Of a stretch of DNA of 64,000 bases, positions 56,311-64,000 are shown in pieces. The DNA comes from Methylovulum sp. (lineage in GTDB: Bacteria; Pseudomonadota; Gammaproteobacteria; Methylococcales; Methylomonadaceae). Within the stretch, counting starts at the first letter, position 1. Each line of letters opens with the position of its first letter. The notes beneath the pieces were generated by a model. That model saw only the letters and a program-made list of their open reading frames with translations. It was not told where the DNA came from and did not search any database. The stretch is taken from the NCBI GenBank assembly GCA_030653435.1, contig JAURZI010000037.1:25663-89662 (forward strand), in the 5' to 3' direction. Made by a program: the position numbers and the translations under genes.

Positions 56311-57273
56311 ATGTCTCTATTACGCCATGACTGGCAGCTTGACGAAGTCCAGGCTTTGTTCGACCTGCCGTTCAACGACCTGATTTTTCAGGCGCAAAAT
56401 ACCCATCGCCAACATTTCGATCCCAATGAAGTGCAAATCAGCAGCCTGTTGAGCATTAAAACCGGATCATGTTCGGAAGACTGCGGATATTGCCCGCAAA
56501 GTGCGCGCTATGACGCAGGTTTAACGCCCGAAGCGCTGATGCCGATAGACAAAGTCCTGCAATCCGCACAACTGGCCAAAGATCAAGGCGCGTCGCGGTT
56601 CTGCATGGGCGCGGCGTGGCGGCAACCTAAAGACCGCGATATTGAACGCGTCATCGAAATGGTGCAAGGCGTCAAGGCATTGGGCATGGAAACCTGCGTG
56701 ACGCTGGGGATGCTGACCGACGCGCAAACGGCGCGGCTGAAAGCGGGCGGCCTGGATTATTACAACCACAATCTGGATACCTCGGAAGACTATTATTCCG
56801 AAGTCATCACCACGCGCACCTACCAGGACAGGCTGGACACGCTGGCTCGGGTCAGGGATGCCGGAATCAACGTCTGTTGCGGCGGCATCGTCGGCATGGG
56901 CGAAAGCGCTAAGGACCGCGCAAATCTGTTGATAGAACTGGCAAACATGCCCAAACATCCGGAAAGCGTACCGATTAACATGCTGGTGCAAGTCGAAGGC
57001 ACACCGCTGATGGGCACTGAACAACTCGATCCCTTGGCGTTTATCCGCACCATCGCCGTCGCCCGCATCCTAATGCCAACTTCGCGGGTGCGTTTGTCCG
57101 CAGGCCGCAAAGATATGAGCGATGAAATGCAGGCCTTGTGTTTCCTGGCCGGTTCGAATTCGATTTTTTACGGGGATAAGTTGCTGACGACCGATAACCC
57201 GATGACTAACCATGATCTGGCGCTGTTTGAGCGTTTGGGATTGCATTCGGGCGGGTCGAGTTATGTGAATTAA
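56311..57273 (+). CDS. bioB: Biotin synthase
   Basis: BioB is the radical-SAM enzyme that inserts sulfur into dethiobiotin. The 320-aa product has the 4Fe-4S ligands C54, C58 and C61 (CSEDCGYC) and auxiliary cluster Cys residues ([22 protein letters not shown]). The C-terminal [25 protein letters not shown] contains the conserved Arg. Length is normal. It begins the biotin locus, but the next gene, bioF, is separated by 424 bases that contain MITE copy B. Confidence 0.97.
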   Translation: MSLLRHDWQLDEVQALFDLPFNDLIFQAQNTHRQHFDPNEVQISSLLSIKTGSCSEDCGYCPQSARYDAGLTPEALMPIDKVLQSAQLAKDQGASRFCMGAAWRQPKDRDIERVIEMVQGVKALGMETCVTLGMLTDAQTARLKAGGLDYYNHNLDTSEDYYSEVITTRTYQDRLDTLARVRDAGINVCCGGIVGMGESAKDRANLLIELANMPKHPESVPINMLVQVEGTPLMGTEQLDPLAFIRTIAVARILMPTSRVRLSAGRKDMSDEMQALCFLAGSNSIFYGDKLLTTDNPMTNHDLALFERLGLHSGGSSYVN

Positions 57274-57370
57274 GCCTTTTTTGCGGGTTATCCTGTAACG
57301 ATAGCGGCGATTCGATGGTGTCGGGCTTATTTGCTCGACAACCTAAACAGCCCCCGCTAGATTTCATTTT

Positions 57371-57567
57371 TACTCCCATCTGATCGGGAACATGACTCAG
57401 TTTTGAAAACCGGCAACGTCTACCGTCACGCGAAACGTAGGGCGGGCCGCGCGCGCCTTTTCCGGTACCGAGCCGCCGATGGCGCGCACAGCGCGCCCTA
57501 CGGTGGGAAAAGGCTGAATAATGACCTCTTGCAAAAACTTCAACGCTTTTTGATTCAGATGGGAGTA
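57371..57567 (-). repeat. MITE copy B (inverted pair)
   Basis: This element has the same terminal repeats as copy A: TACTCCCATCTGA at 57371 and TCAGATGGGAGTA at 57555-57567. Internally it matches copy A when reverse complemented (for example GCGTTGAAG near the right end and the GTAGGGCG/CGCCCTAC inner arms, 57437-57457 and 57481-57501). It sits between bioB and bioF, so it may weaken or terminate transcription into bioFHCD. The flanking TA pairs agree with an IS630-type insertion. Confidence 0.85.
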
Positions 57568-57697
57568 GTAATATGGATACTGTCAATAATCGCCCAAGCT
57601 GGCCTTTCTCTTTTAATGAAGGGCCAGTCGGCATTCAAGGCTCGGTGTGTTGCGTGACAACGGAGCTTTATTTACAGCATTTTTCGCATACCATTCA

Positions 57698-58864
57698 ATG
57701 ATGCCGTTTTCACATTTAACCGAAAATCTCAATACGCTGGCAAAACAAAATCTCTACCGCTCCCGCCGCATCATAGACTCCCCGCAAGGCATCCACCTGC
57801 AACTGGACGGCAAATCCGTTATTAATTTTTGCAGCAATGATTACTTAGGGCTGGCGAACCATCCGGCAGTGGTGCAAGCGTTTAAGGATGCCGCCGATGT
57901 CTACGGCGTCGGCAGCGGTTCGGCGCATTTGATTTGCGGGCACAGCACGGCGCACCATGCGCTGGAAGAAGAGTTGGCGGCATTTACCGGACGCGAGCGG
58001 GCGCTGTTGTTTTCCACCGGTTATATGGCGAATGTCGGGGTCATCAATGCCCTGGTCGGGCGCGGTGATGCGGTGTTTGAAGACCGGCTCAACCATGCGT
58101 CGTTGCTGGATGGCGGTTTGTCGTCCGGGGCGAGGTTCAAGCGTTATGCCCATGCCGATACGGCGCATCTTGATAAGCTGCTGGCAGCGGCAACGGGCAA
58201 CAAGCTGGTCGTCACGGATGGTGTTTTCAGCATGGATGGCGATTATGCGCCGTTGCCTGAGTTGGCGCAGATAGCCGCACAACATGATGCGTGGCTGATG
58301 GTCGATGACGCACACGGTTTAGGCGTGGTCGGCAAACACGGCGGCGGGTTGCTCGCCCATTATGGCTTGAGCCAGGCCGAGGTGCCCGTGCTGATGGGGA
58401 CATTAGGCAAAGGCTTCGGCACGTTTGGCGCGTTTGTCGCGGGCTCTGAAGTGTTGATTGAAACCTTGATCCAAACCGCCAGAACCTATATTTACACTAC
58501 CGCCTTGCCTGCCGCCGTTGCGGCTGCCACCCGCGCCAGCCTGCATATTGTCATGACGGAAAATTGGCGCAGGGATAAGCTGAGTACGTTGGTGGCGAGG
58601 TTCCGCTGCGGCGCTACGCACCGGGGCTTGCAACTGATGCCGTCGGTTTCGCCGATACAACCGATAGTGATTGGTGATAGCCAGCGCGCGGTCAATTTCA
58701 GCAAGACTATGCTGGATGCCGGTTTTTGGGTCAGCGCGATACGTCCGCCCACCGTCGCCCACGGTACGGCGAGATTACGGGTGACCTTATCGGCCCTGCA
58801 CGAAGAAAGTCAGGTCGATGGCTTGCTGGATGCTTTAATGCAGGCGGGTGCGGCAAGTTCATGA
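57698..58864 (+). CDS. bioF: 8-amino-7-oxononanoate synthase
   Basis: BioF condenses pimeloyl-ACP with alanine in the first biotin-ring step, using PLP. I set the start at ATG 57698 (~388 aa), because [19 protein letters not shown] matches the family beginning; a longer frame from 57647 adds unrelated residues. Core motifs are [53 protein letters not shown] and [12 protein letters not shown] with the PLP Lys. The ribosome-binding site is weak. It overlaps bioH by 4 bases. Confidence 0.95.
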   Translation: MMPFSHLTENLNTLAKQNLYRSRRIIDSPQGIHLQLDGKSVINFCSNDYLGLANHPAVVQAFKDAADVYGVGSGSAHLICGHSTAHHALEEELAAFTGRERALLFSTGYMANVGVINALVGRGDAVFEDRLNHASLLDGGLSSGARFKRYAHADTAHLDKLLAAATGNKLVVTDGVFSMDGDYAPLPELAQIAAQHDAWLMVDDAHGLGVVGKHGGGLLAHYGLSQAEVPVLMGTLGKGFGTFGAFVAGSEVLIETLIQTARTYIYTTALPAAVAAATRASLHIVMTENWRRDKLSTLVARFRCGATHRGLQLMPSVSPIQPIVIGDSQRAVNFSKTMLDAGFWVSAIRPPTVAHGTARLRVTLSALHEESQVDGLLDALMQAGAASS

Positions 58865-59643
58865 CAAACATCCATCAACACACTTTCGGCGCTGGGCGGC
58901 CTATCGTCATGGTGCATGGCTGGGCCATGCACAGCGGTATCTGGCGCGATTTTGCCGGGCGACTGGCGCAACAGTATCAAGTCACATGCCTGGATTTGCC
59001 TGGACATGGGCGTAGCGAAAAAATGACGCCGTTTACGCTGGAGCAGATCGGCGACGCGCTGGTTAATGCGCTGACCGACGGACGTTATTGCTGGCTGGGT
59101 TGGTCCTTGGGCGCAAGCATCGTGCTGGATATAGCCCGGCGTTATCCCGAACGTGTTGACGCGCTGGTCTTATTAGCCGGAAACCCGCGATTCGTCCAGT
59201 TAGACGCCAGCTCATGGCCGGGCATGAAACCGCTGGTGCTGGAACAGTTTGCCGCGCAATTGGCGGAAAATTGCCCCGCGACCTTAGTGCGTTTTTTATC
59301 CTTGCAAGTGCAAGGCTTGGCGGACACCAAAGGCTTGTTGAAACAATTGAAAGCCGCAGTCGCCGAATGCCCGGCACCGGATGCCGAAACTCTGCACGGT
59401 GGTTTGCAGATACTGAAACACGCCGATTTAAGGGCTGCCCTGGCGGACGTCAATAAGCCGGTGTTGGCGGTATTGGGCGGTAGGGACGGCTTGGTTCCTG
59501 CCGCAGTCGGCGAAACCATGCAGCATATTTTGCCTGGTATGCAAGTGCATCGTATCGCTCAGGCCGCCCATGCGCCGTTTTTATCGCACAGCCCCGAAGT
59601 GGTTGCGGTTATTTCCCATTTTATAGACCAGTCATGCCCTTAA
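58861..59643 (+). CDS. bioH: Pimeloyl-ACP methyl ester carboxylesterase
   Basis: BioH removes the methyl ester from pimeloyl-ACP after chain extension. The ~260-aa alpha/beta hydrolase starts at ATG 58861, overlapping the bioF stop (ATGA). The triad is Ser in GWSLGAS (residue 82, as in Escherichia coli BioH), Asp in LGGRDGLVP and His in AAHAPFLSH. An oxyanion-type [13 protein letters not shown] follows the N-terminal strand. Presence in the operon with bioC indicates the BioC-BioH route to pimelate. Confidence 0.95.
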   Translation: MTNIHQHTFGAGRPIVMVHGWAMHSGIWRDFAGRLAQQYQVTCLDLPGHGRSEKMTPFTLEQIGDALVNALTDGRYCWLGWSLGASIVLDIARRYPERVDALVLLAGNPRFVQLDASSWPGMKPLVLEQFAAQLAENCPATLVRFLSLQVQGLADTKGLLKQLKAAVAECPAPDAETLHGGLQILKHADLRAALADVNKPVLAVLGGRDGLVPAAVGETMQHILPGMQVHRIAQAAHAPFLSHSPEVVAVISHFIDQSCP

Positions 59644-60434
59644 GTCTCGATAAAACCCAGCTCAGGCTAGCGTTTTCAGCTGCCGCGCCTAGCTATGACC
59701 GTTTTGCGCCGTTGCAACGCAGCGTGGCGCAAGCCCTGTTGACAACGGTTGATGTGGGCAGTCTGAGCGGCACATTGTTGGATATTGGTTGCGGCACGGG
59801 TTTTTTAACGGGCGAGCTGCTGGCGTTGCCCGCTTGCACTGCGGGTAAGGTCTCGGTTATTGCATTGGATATTGCCTTAACGATGTTGCAAACCGCGCGG
59901 CGTAAATTGTCGGGCCAGACTCAGGTCTATTATATCTGCGCCGATGCCGAAGCCTTGCCCTTGGCCGGGGGCAGCATAGACCGGGTATTTTCCAGTCTGG
60001 CCTTGCAATGGTGTAGCCGGCTTGACGAGTGTTTAAAAGATATTCGACGGGTGTTAAAGCCGGGTGGGCAGTTGACGTTTTCGACGTTTGGCGCGGGCAC
60101 GTTGCAGGAATTAAAAGCGGCCTGGGCTACCGTAGATGATTATAGCCATGTCAATGACTTTTACAGCGAGCAAGCCATCGCCGGTTTGTTACAGCAGGCT
60201 GGATTTCGGGCTATCTCGATCAGCAGCACAAGCTACCGGCCTTGCTATGGGTCGGTTTGGGCATTGATGCGGGAATTAAAAGGCATAGGCGCGCACAATG
60301 TATTGGCAGCGCGGAATAGACAGGTGACCGGCAAAAACGCCATGCAGGCGATGGTTGCCGCTTATCAGGCGGCGTGCGGCGATAACGCCATCGCCGCGAC
60401 TTTTGAAGTCATTACGGTTACGGCAACACGATGA
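59634..60434 (+). CDS. bioC: Malonyl-ACP O-methyltransferase
   Basis: BioC methylates malonyl-ACP with SAM so that fatty-acid enzymes can build the pimeloyl chain. The 266-aa product has the SAM motif I LLDIGCGTGFLTGELL and a later motif DRVFSSLALQWCSRLDECLKDIRRVLKPGGQLTFST. It opens with LRLAFSAAAPSYDRFAPLQR, typical for BioC. It overlaps bioH by 10 bases and bioD by 4. Confidence 0.95.
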   Translation: MPLSLDKTQLRLAFSAAAPSYDRFAPLQRSVAQALLTTVDVGSLSGTLLDIGCGTGFLTGELLALPACTAGKVSVIALDIALTMLQTARRKLSGQTQVYYICADAEALPLAGGSIDRVFSSLALQWCSRLDECLKDIRRVLKPGGQLTFSTFGAGTLQELKAAWATVDDYSHVNDFYSEQAIAGLLQQAGFRAISISSTSYRPCYGSVWALMRELKGIGAHNVLAARNRQVTGKNAMQAMVAAYQAACGDNAIAATFEVITVTATR

Positions 60435-61120
60435 AGCCCGGCTATTTTAAACCCGGTTATTTCATTACCGGCACCGACACTAATGTCGGCAAAACCTGGG
60501 CGACGGTGACGCTGATGCACTACGCCAAACGGCAGGGCAAAACCGTAGTCGGCATGAAACCGGTGGCGTCCGGTTGTGTATTACGGCAGGGTCAGCTGCA
60601 AAATGACGATGCCTTGCTGATACAGCAAGCGACATCGCTGCCGGTCGACTATGATCTCATCAACCCTTATGCTTACGCCTTGCCGGTTTCGCCGCATATC
60701 GCCGGGGCGGATAATCCTGCGGATTTGCAGGTTGTACTCGCCGGATTTAAGCGTTTACAAACATTGGCGGATGTGATTATCGTTGAGGGAGCGGGCGGCT
60801 GGCACACACCGGTCAACCAACATCAAGACATCAGCGATCTGGCAAACATATTGGCCTTGCCGGTCATTATCGTCGTCGCTATCCGTCTGGGCTGCATTAA
60901 CCATGCAAAATTGACGCATCAGGCGGTTCGACATTCGGGATTGCCTTGTGCAGGCTGGATCGCGGCGTGTACCGATGCCGGCATGTTAAACCTTGAAGAC
61001 AATATTGACGCGATACAAGCTGCGCTAACCGCGCCGTTGCTGGGGGTGTTGCCCTATCGTGCCTGCGCGGATTTCGACTTTTTTGCCGATCAGCTGGACG
61101 GCTCAGGCCTGTGGCATTGA
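60431..61120 (+). CDS. bioD: Dethiobiotin synthetase
   Basis: BioD makes dethiobiotin from DAPA, CO2 and ATP. The 229-aa product has the P loop GTDTNVGKTWATV. KPVASGC, the substrate Lys region, and VEGAGGWHTPVNQ are also diagnostic. It is last in bioFHCD. bioA, the DAPA aminotransferase needed before this step, is not in the window. A ~113-base gap separates it from the multicopper oxidase. Confidence 0.96.
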   Translation: MKPGYFKPGYFITGTDTNVGKTWATVTLMHYAKRQGKTVVGMKPVASGCVLRQGQLQNDDALLIQQATSLPVDYDLINPYAYALPVSPHIAGADNPADLQVVLAGFKRLQTLADVIIVEGAGGWHTPVNQHQDISDLANILALPVIIVVAIRLGCINHAKLTHQAVRHSGLPCAGWIAACTDAGMLNLEDNIDAIQAALTAPLLGVLPYRACADFDFFADQLDGSGLWH

Positions 61121-61233
61121 GCGGCAATCCCATCAAGCTGGCTGCTTGAATATTATTGAACACTAATATATAGTCTGAGGTAGTCGCACTGTTCCGGTAC
61201 GGCTCAACAAAGACTCACGTCTGAGGAGATTTT

Positions 61234-62928
61234 ATGCCTGACTATAATAATAACTATTCCCGCCGCCGTTTTCTTACCCAGTCCAGCCTGGGACTACTCG
61301 CTGTTTCCGGCATGCCCGGTTTGCTCAATGCGATGGAAGGCATGCAAGCCATGCCGAAAATCGCGCCCCGTAAAGCATCGCCTGATTTTAAGCCCGATGT
61401 TGACATAGAACTGTTATGCAAATCTGCTGCCGTGCCTATTCTGGTGGGTAAGGAGACCCAAGTGATGCAATACAGCGCAAAACTGTTGCAAGGGCCTAAA
61501 GGGACGGTAGCAGAGATACCCGGTTCCTATTTGGGGCCGATTATCCGTCTGCAAAAAGGCCAGAAAGTGCGTATCCATCTGCAGAACGGTTTATCGGAAC
61601 CGACGGTCACCCATTGGCATGGTCTGCATGTGCCCGCCGAAATGGATGGGCACCCGCTCTATGCGATCAATCCCGGTGAACAACTGGTTTACGAATTTGA
61701 GGTGCTGAACCGTGCCGGCATGAATATTTACCATCCGCATCCGCACGAAACTACTGCGAAGCAGGTTTATCACGGATTGGCCGGTGCGTTGCTGGTTAAT
61801 GACGACGAAGAAGCGGCGCTAGAGCTGCCTTCCGGCGATTACGAGATCCCCGTCGTCATTCAGGATCGGCTGTTCGACGTGCACAATCAGCTGATCTATG
61901 CCCGTGGCATGCACGACCGTATGACCGGCTTTTATGGCGACCGCATCCTGGTTAACGGCAGGGCGGATTTTCAAATCGACGTGGACAGCCGGGCTTACCG
62001 CTTACGGTTCATGAACGGCTCGACGGCGCGCATTTACAAACTGGGCTGGGATGACGGCACGCCGATGACGGTCATCGGCGTTGATGGCGGCTTGCTGGAA
62101 AAACCGGAAACCAAACCGTATATCATGTTGGCGCCCGGCGAACGGCTAGATGTCTGGGCCGATTTCAGCGGACGCAACGAAGGTTCGCAGTTAGTGTTGC
62201 GTAGTCTGGCTTTTTCCGGCGTATTACCGAAAATGGGCATGATGATGCATACCAGCAGCCTGCCTGTCGGTAGTGATTATCCGATTTTTACCGCCCGCGT
62301 CACGCGCAAAGTCAGTGACAGCCCCAAGTTGCCGTCCAGCTTGTCGAAAATCAAGTGGTATAAAACGGCCGATACCGCCAATCCCAATAGCCCTGTGCCG
62401 ATTGCCATCTCGGAAGGCCATATGGCTATGTTGTTGAATGGTCGTCCTTACGCCTACAACGATGTGCAGCCTAGTGAACGGATTCCGGTCAATAGCATCC
62501 AGTTAATGGAAATTTTCCATGCTCATGGCGGGGGGCACGGTAAGCAAACGGCAAACGACGGGCAGGGTACGGGACATCAGGGCGGCGGCATGGGCATGGG
62601 CATGGGCGGCATGCGTCACGGCGGTATGGGAATGGGAGGCATGGGTGGCGGTATGGGCATGATGATGACGATGGCGCATCCTATCCACTTACATGGGCAG
62701 TCCTTCCAGATTGTCAGCCGCAGTATAGATGCGGGCAGCGAAGACGATTATGCGACCGTACGCGAAGGTTTTATTGAAAGCGGGCTGAAAGACACGGTAC
62801 TGGTCATGCCCGGTGAAAAAGTCCGCATCATCAAACCATTCCAGGATTTTAAGGGCTTGTTTATGTATCATTGCCATAATCTTGAGCATGAAGACATGGG
62901 CATGATGCGGGATTTTTTAGTCGAATAA
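61234..62928 (+). CDS. Multicopper oxidase (CopA/CueO-like)
   Basis: This enzyme probably oxidises Cu(I) or phenolic substrates in the periplasm for copper tolerance. The 564-aa precursor has a Tat signal (SRRRFLTQSSLGLLAVSG, 9-26). Copper motifs are HWHGLH (~127), HPHPHE (~168), HPIHLHG (~482) and HCHNLEHEDMGMM (~545). Before the third site, residues about 429-480 form a Gly/Met/His-rich loop, as in copper-efflux oxidases. A hairpin follows the stop. I call no symbol because CueO, CopA and laccase-like types cannot be separated here. Confidence 0.92.
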   Translation: MPDYNNNYSRRRFLTQSSLGLLAVSGMPGLLNAMEGMQAMPKIAPRKASPDFKPDVDIELLCKSAAVPILVGKETQVMQYSAKLLQGPKGTVAEIPGSYLGPIIRLQKGQKVRIHLQNGLSEPTVTHWHGLHVPAEMDGHPLYAINPGEQLVYEFEVLNRAGMNIYHPHPHETTAKQVYHGLAGALLVNDDEEAALELPSGDYEIPVVIQDRLFDVHNQLIYARGMHDRMTGFYGDRILVNGRADFQIDVDSRAYRLRFMNGSTARIYKLGWDDGTPMTVIGVDGGLLEKPETKPYIMLAPGERLDVWADFSGRNEGSQLVLRSLAFSGVLPKMGMMMHTSSLPVGSDYPIFTARVTRKVSDSPKLPSSLSKIKWYKTADTANPNSPVPIAISEGHMAMLLNGRPYAYNDVQPSERIPVNSIQLMEIFHAHGGGHGKQTANDGQGTGHQGGGMGMGMGGMRHGGMGMGGMGGGMGMMMTMAHPIHLHGQSFQIVSRSIDAGSEDDYATVREGFIESGLKDTVLVMPGEKVRIIKPFQDFKGLFMYHCHNLEHEDMGMMRDFLVE

Positions 62929-62937
62929 TGCCGGAAA

Positions 62938-62966
62938 GCAGGGCGGGGTAAGTCGCCCCGTCCTGC
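62938..62966 (+). terminator. Hairpin after multicopper oxidase
   Basis: The stem GCAGGGCGGGG and CCCCGTCCTGC (one G-T pair) with a 7-base loop is strong, but only a short T/A stretch follows, so termination efficiency is uncertain. It begins 10 bases after the stop codon. Confidence 0.55.
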
Positions 62967-63025
62967 TGTAGAATTGCTTACACCACTGAAGATTTATAGA
63001 TTTTGATTACCGAGGAATCATCACC

Positions 63026-63247
63026 GTGAGTTTAGAAATTAGAATTACCCATAACCCGCTTCAATGTGGTGGCAAACCTTGTATTCGAAACATGAGAATT
63101 CGTGTTAGCGATATTTTGCAAATGCTGGGTGAAGGCATCAGTAGCGAGGAGATTTTACAAGATTTCCCCGATTTGGAGCTGCAAGACATTCATGCTTGTC
63201 TATTGTATGCTGCCCGACTGGCAAATTTTGAACGATTGGCTGCATGA
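63026..63247 (+). CDS. DUF433 antitoxin-like protein
   Basis: The 73-aa protein matches DUF433, an HTH-like family that acts as antitoxin to PIN-like toxins. Typical motifs are QCGGKPCIRNMRIRVSDILQMLGEGISSEEIL and FPDLELQDIHACLLYAAR. It starts at a GTG with a GAGGAA site 9 bases upstream. The stop overlaps the toxin gene start by 4 bases. Confidence 0.87.
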   Translation: MSLEIRITHNPLQCGGKPCIRNMRIRVSDILQMLGEGISSEEILQDFPDLELQDIHACLLYAARLANFERLAA

Positions 63248-63585
63248 TCTATTGGATTGATGCACAACTTCCGCCGCAATTGGCAAGCTGGCTTAAGCAG
63301 ACGTTTAAAGTGGAGGCATACGCTTTACGCGATCTGGACTTACGCGATGCCGAAGACGAACAGATCTTTCAAAAGGCACGCCAACAAGGCATTGTCATTA
63401 TCAGCAAAGACAGTGATTTCGTCGAGATGGTGCTACGCTTAGGCATCCCTCCGCAATTGCTTTGGGTTACTTGCGGCAACGTCACTAACCGTCGTTTGCA
63501 AAACCTTTTAACTCAGCTATTTCCCCGTGCACAGAAATTGCTGGCATCAGGTGAAGCTATCGTTGAAATAGCGGATCTTTTATAG
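63244..63585 (+). CDS. DUF5615 PIN-like toxin
   Basis: The 113-aa protein matches the DUF5615 PIN-like (Mut7-C-related) family, predicted RNases paired with DUF433 antitoxins. The N-terminal Asp lies in IYWIDAQLPPQLASWL. Further acidic residues are in RDAEDEQIFQKA and SKDSDFVEMV. TCGNVTN near residue 78 is a family feature. It is coupled to the upstream antitoxin. The target RNA is not known from sequence. Confidence 0.87.
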   Translation: MIYWIDAQLPPQLASWLKQTFKVEAYALRDLDLRDAEDEQIFQKARQQGIVIISKDSDFVEMVLRLGIPPQLLWVTCGNVTNRRLQNLLTQLFPRAQKLLASGEAIVEIADLL

Positions 63586-63604
63586 CCCGGTAAAGTACGC
63601 ATTG

Positions 63605-63766
63605 ATGCCCTCCCTGTTGTATGCCGAACGTATGATTGTCGAAACTGACTGCGTTGGAAACTTGAAACAACCATCCAAGCTTCCGGCAAATTGCCGAATT
63701 GAGGCCATTTTATGGGTTATGGAAGAACAAGCCGAATCCTTAGGCAACACCTTCGCCAAACGGTGA
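63605..63766 (+). CDS. Small antitoxin-like ORF, possibly orphan
   Basis: ATG 63605 to TGA 63766 encodes 53 residues. They include ERMIVETDCVGNLKQP, then LPANCRIEAILWVMEEQ, a pattern reminiscent of small antitoxins that precede PIN-type toxins. I cannot assign the family with certainty. No toxin gene follows: a transposase starts 90 bases downstream, so the partner may have been lost or displaced. It may be only a remnant. No clear ribosome-binding site is seen. Confidence 0.4.
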   Translation: MPSLLYAERMIVETDCVGNLKQPSKLPANCRIEAILWVMEEQAESLGNTFAKR

Positions 63767-63855
63767 AACTGATTCTTTGAAAATTGCCCAAAAAATAAAC
63801 CGAAAAGATAGAATATAGGGATATTCAAACGCGAAAGCACCAGCCCAAACGAATC

Positions 63856-64000
63856 ATGGACGAAATCATAACAATACTTGGCATCTTAAGCCCAACTTTG
63901 GCACCTCGTACACTCAAGCAGCTAACCCTTATCGTTGAAGCCGTGCTGGCGATGACCGGGCGGGTGACGATGCTTGGCCTTTCACGCTGGACAGAAAAAG
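63856..64000 (+). mobile_element. Insertion sequence, transposase 5' end (IS701-like)
   Basis: The frame from ATG 63856 is open to the window edge (48 codons). It reads MDEIITILGILSPTLAP, then LKQLTLIVEAVLAMTGRVTMLGLSRWTEK, which resembles the start of IS4/IS701-type DDE transposases. The catalytic residues lie beyond the window. The left end of the element should be between 63767 and 63855, but I cannot place the inverted repeat without the right end. Confidence 0.6.

Noticed and set aside
57206..57634. 142-codon minus-strand frame between bioB and bioF
   Set aside because: It crosses MITE copy B and the end of bioB; composition follows the repeat and not a protein family.
1..64000. CRISPR arrays, tRNA, rRNA
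   Set aside because: I saw no regularly spaced direct repeats, no tRNA cloverleaf with a TTCGANNC arm in a suitable place, and no rRNA signature.

Overview
The window looks like chromosome from a gammaproteobacterium with a single polar-type flagellum. The order rpsB-tsf-pyrH-frr-uppS-cdsA-dxr-rseP, with map-glnD divergent from rpsB, is typical of that class. The flagellar genes are organised as in Pseudomonas (FlhF, FlhG/FleN, FliA, MotCD, DUF2802). The overall feel (AT-moderate, GTAGGATGGGC-type REP hairpins, ppx beside an unknown envelope protein) would suit a Methylococcales methanotroph, but that placement is inference and no methane-oxidation gene is present.

Layout. 1-3.3 kb: purH, then an accessory patch inserted before purD. 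The patch holds an AT-rich nucleotidyl-cyclase-like gene, a REP-like hairpin and an antitoxin-first hicBA pair. 3.4-7.6 kb: purD, ppx and a membrane-anchored unknown. 7.6-13.2 kb (minus): fliEFGHIJ, the MS-ring, switch and export ATPase genes. 13.6-25.9 kb: a stand-alone FliL-like gene, dsbC, the translation/lipid/isoprenoid block (rseP back to rpsB, minus), then map-glnD (plus). 26-27.1 kb: a di-haem cytochrome c peroxidase. 27.2-32.0 kb: ycgR, flgN, flgM, motAB and flgA. 32.3-42.1 kb: flgBCDEFGHIJKL (rod, hook, rings, junction). 42.3-47.6 kb: fliLMNOPQR-flhB. 47.8-55.3 kb: flhA-flhF-flhG-fliA-motC-motD, a 52-aa protein and a DUF2802 protein. 55.3-61.1 kb: comF diverging from bioB, flanked by two inverted copies of a ~196-bp MITE, then bioF-bioH-bioC-bioD. 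61.2-64 kb: a multicopper oxidase, a DUF433/DUF5615 toxin-antitoxin pair, an orphan small ORF and the start of a transposase cut by the window edge.

How it fits together. Five strong or fair sigma-54-type sites (upstream of fliE, flgA, flgB, flgG and flhA; four with C or G at the -24 C position and ATGC/GTGC at -12) plus a near-perfect FliA site upstream of flgMN describe a class II/III/IV flagellar cascade. FlhF/FlhG would set pole and number, FlgM would hold FliA until hook completion, and YcgR would brake the motor through c-di-GMP. Two stators (MotAB and MotCD) are encoded. Strikingly, the chemotaxis genes that normally lie between fliA and motC and between motD and DUF2802 are absent here. 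fliK, fliC, fliD, fliS and fleQ are also not in the window.

The points most worth a second look are the cyclase-like gene in the purH-purD gap, the diverged duplication of the flhB 3' end that overlaps the putative flhA promoter, the che-less motCD/DUF2802 locus, and the inverted MITE pair bracketing comF-bioB. No CRISPR array, rRNA or tRNA was seen.
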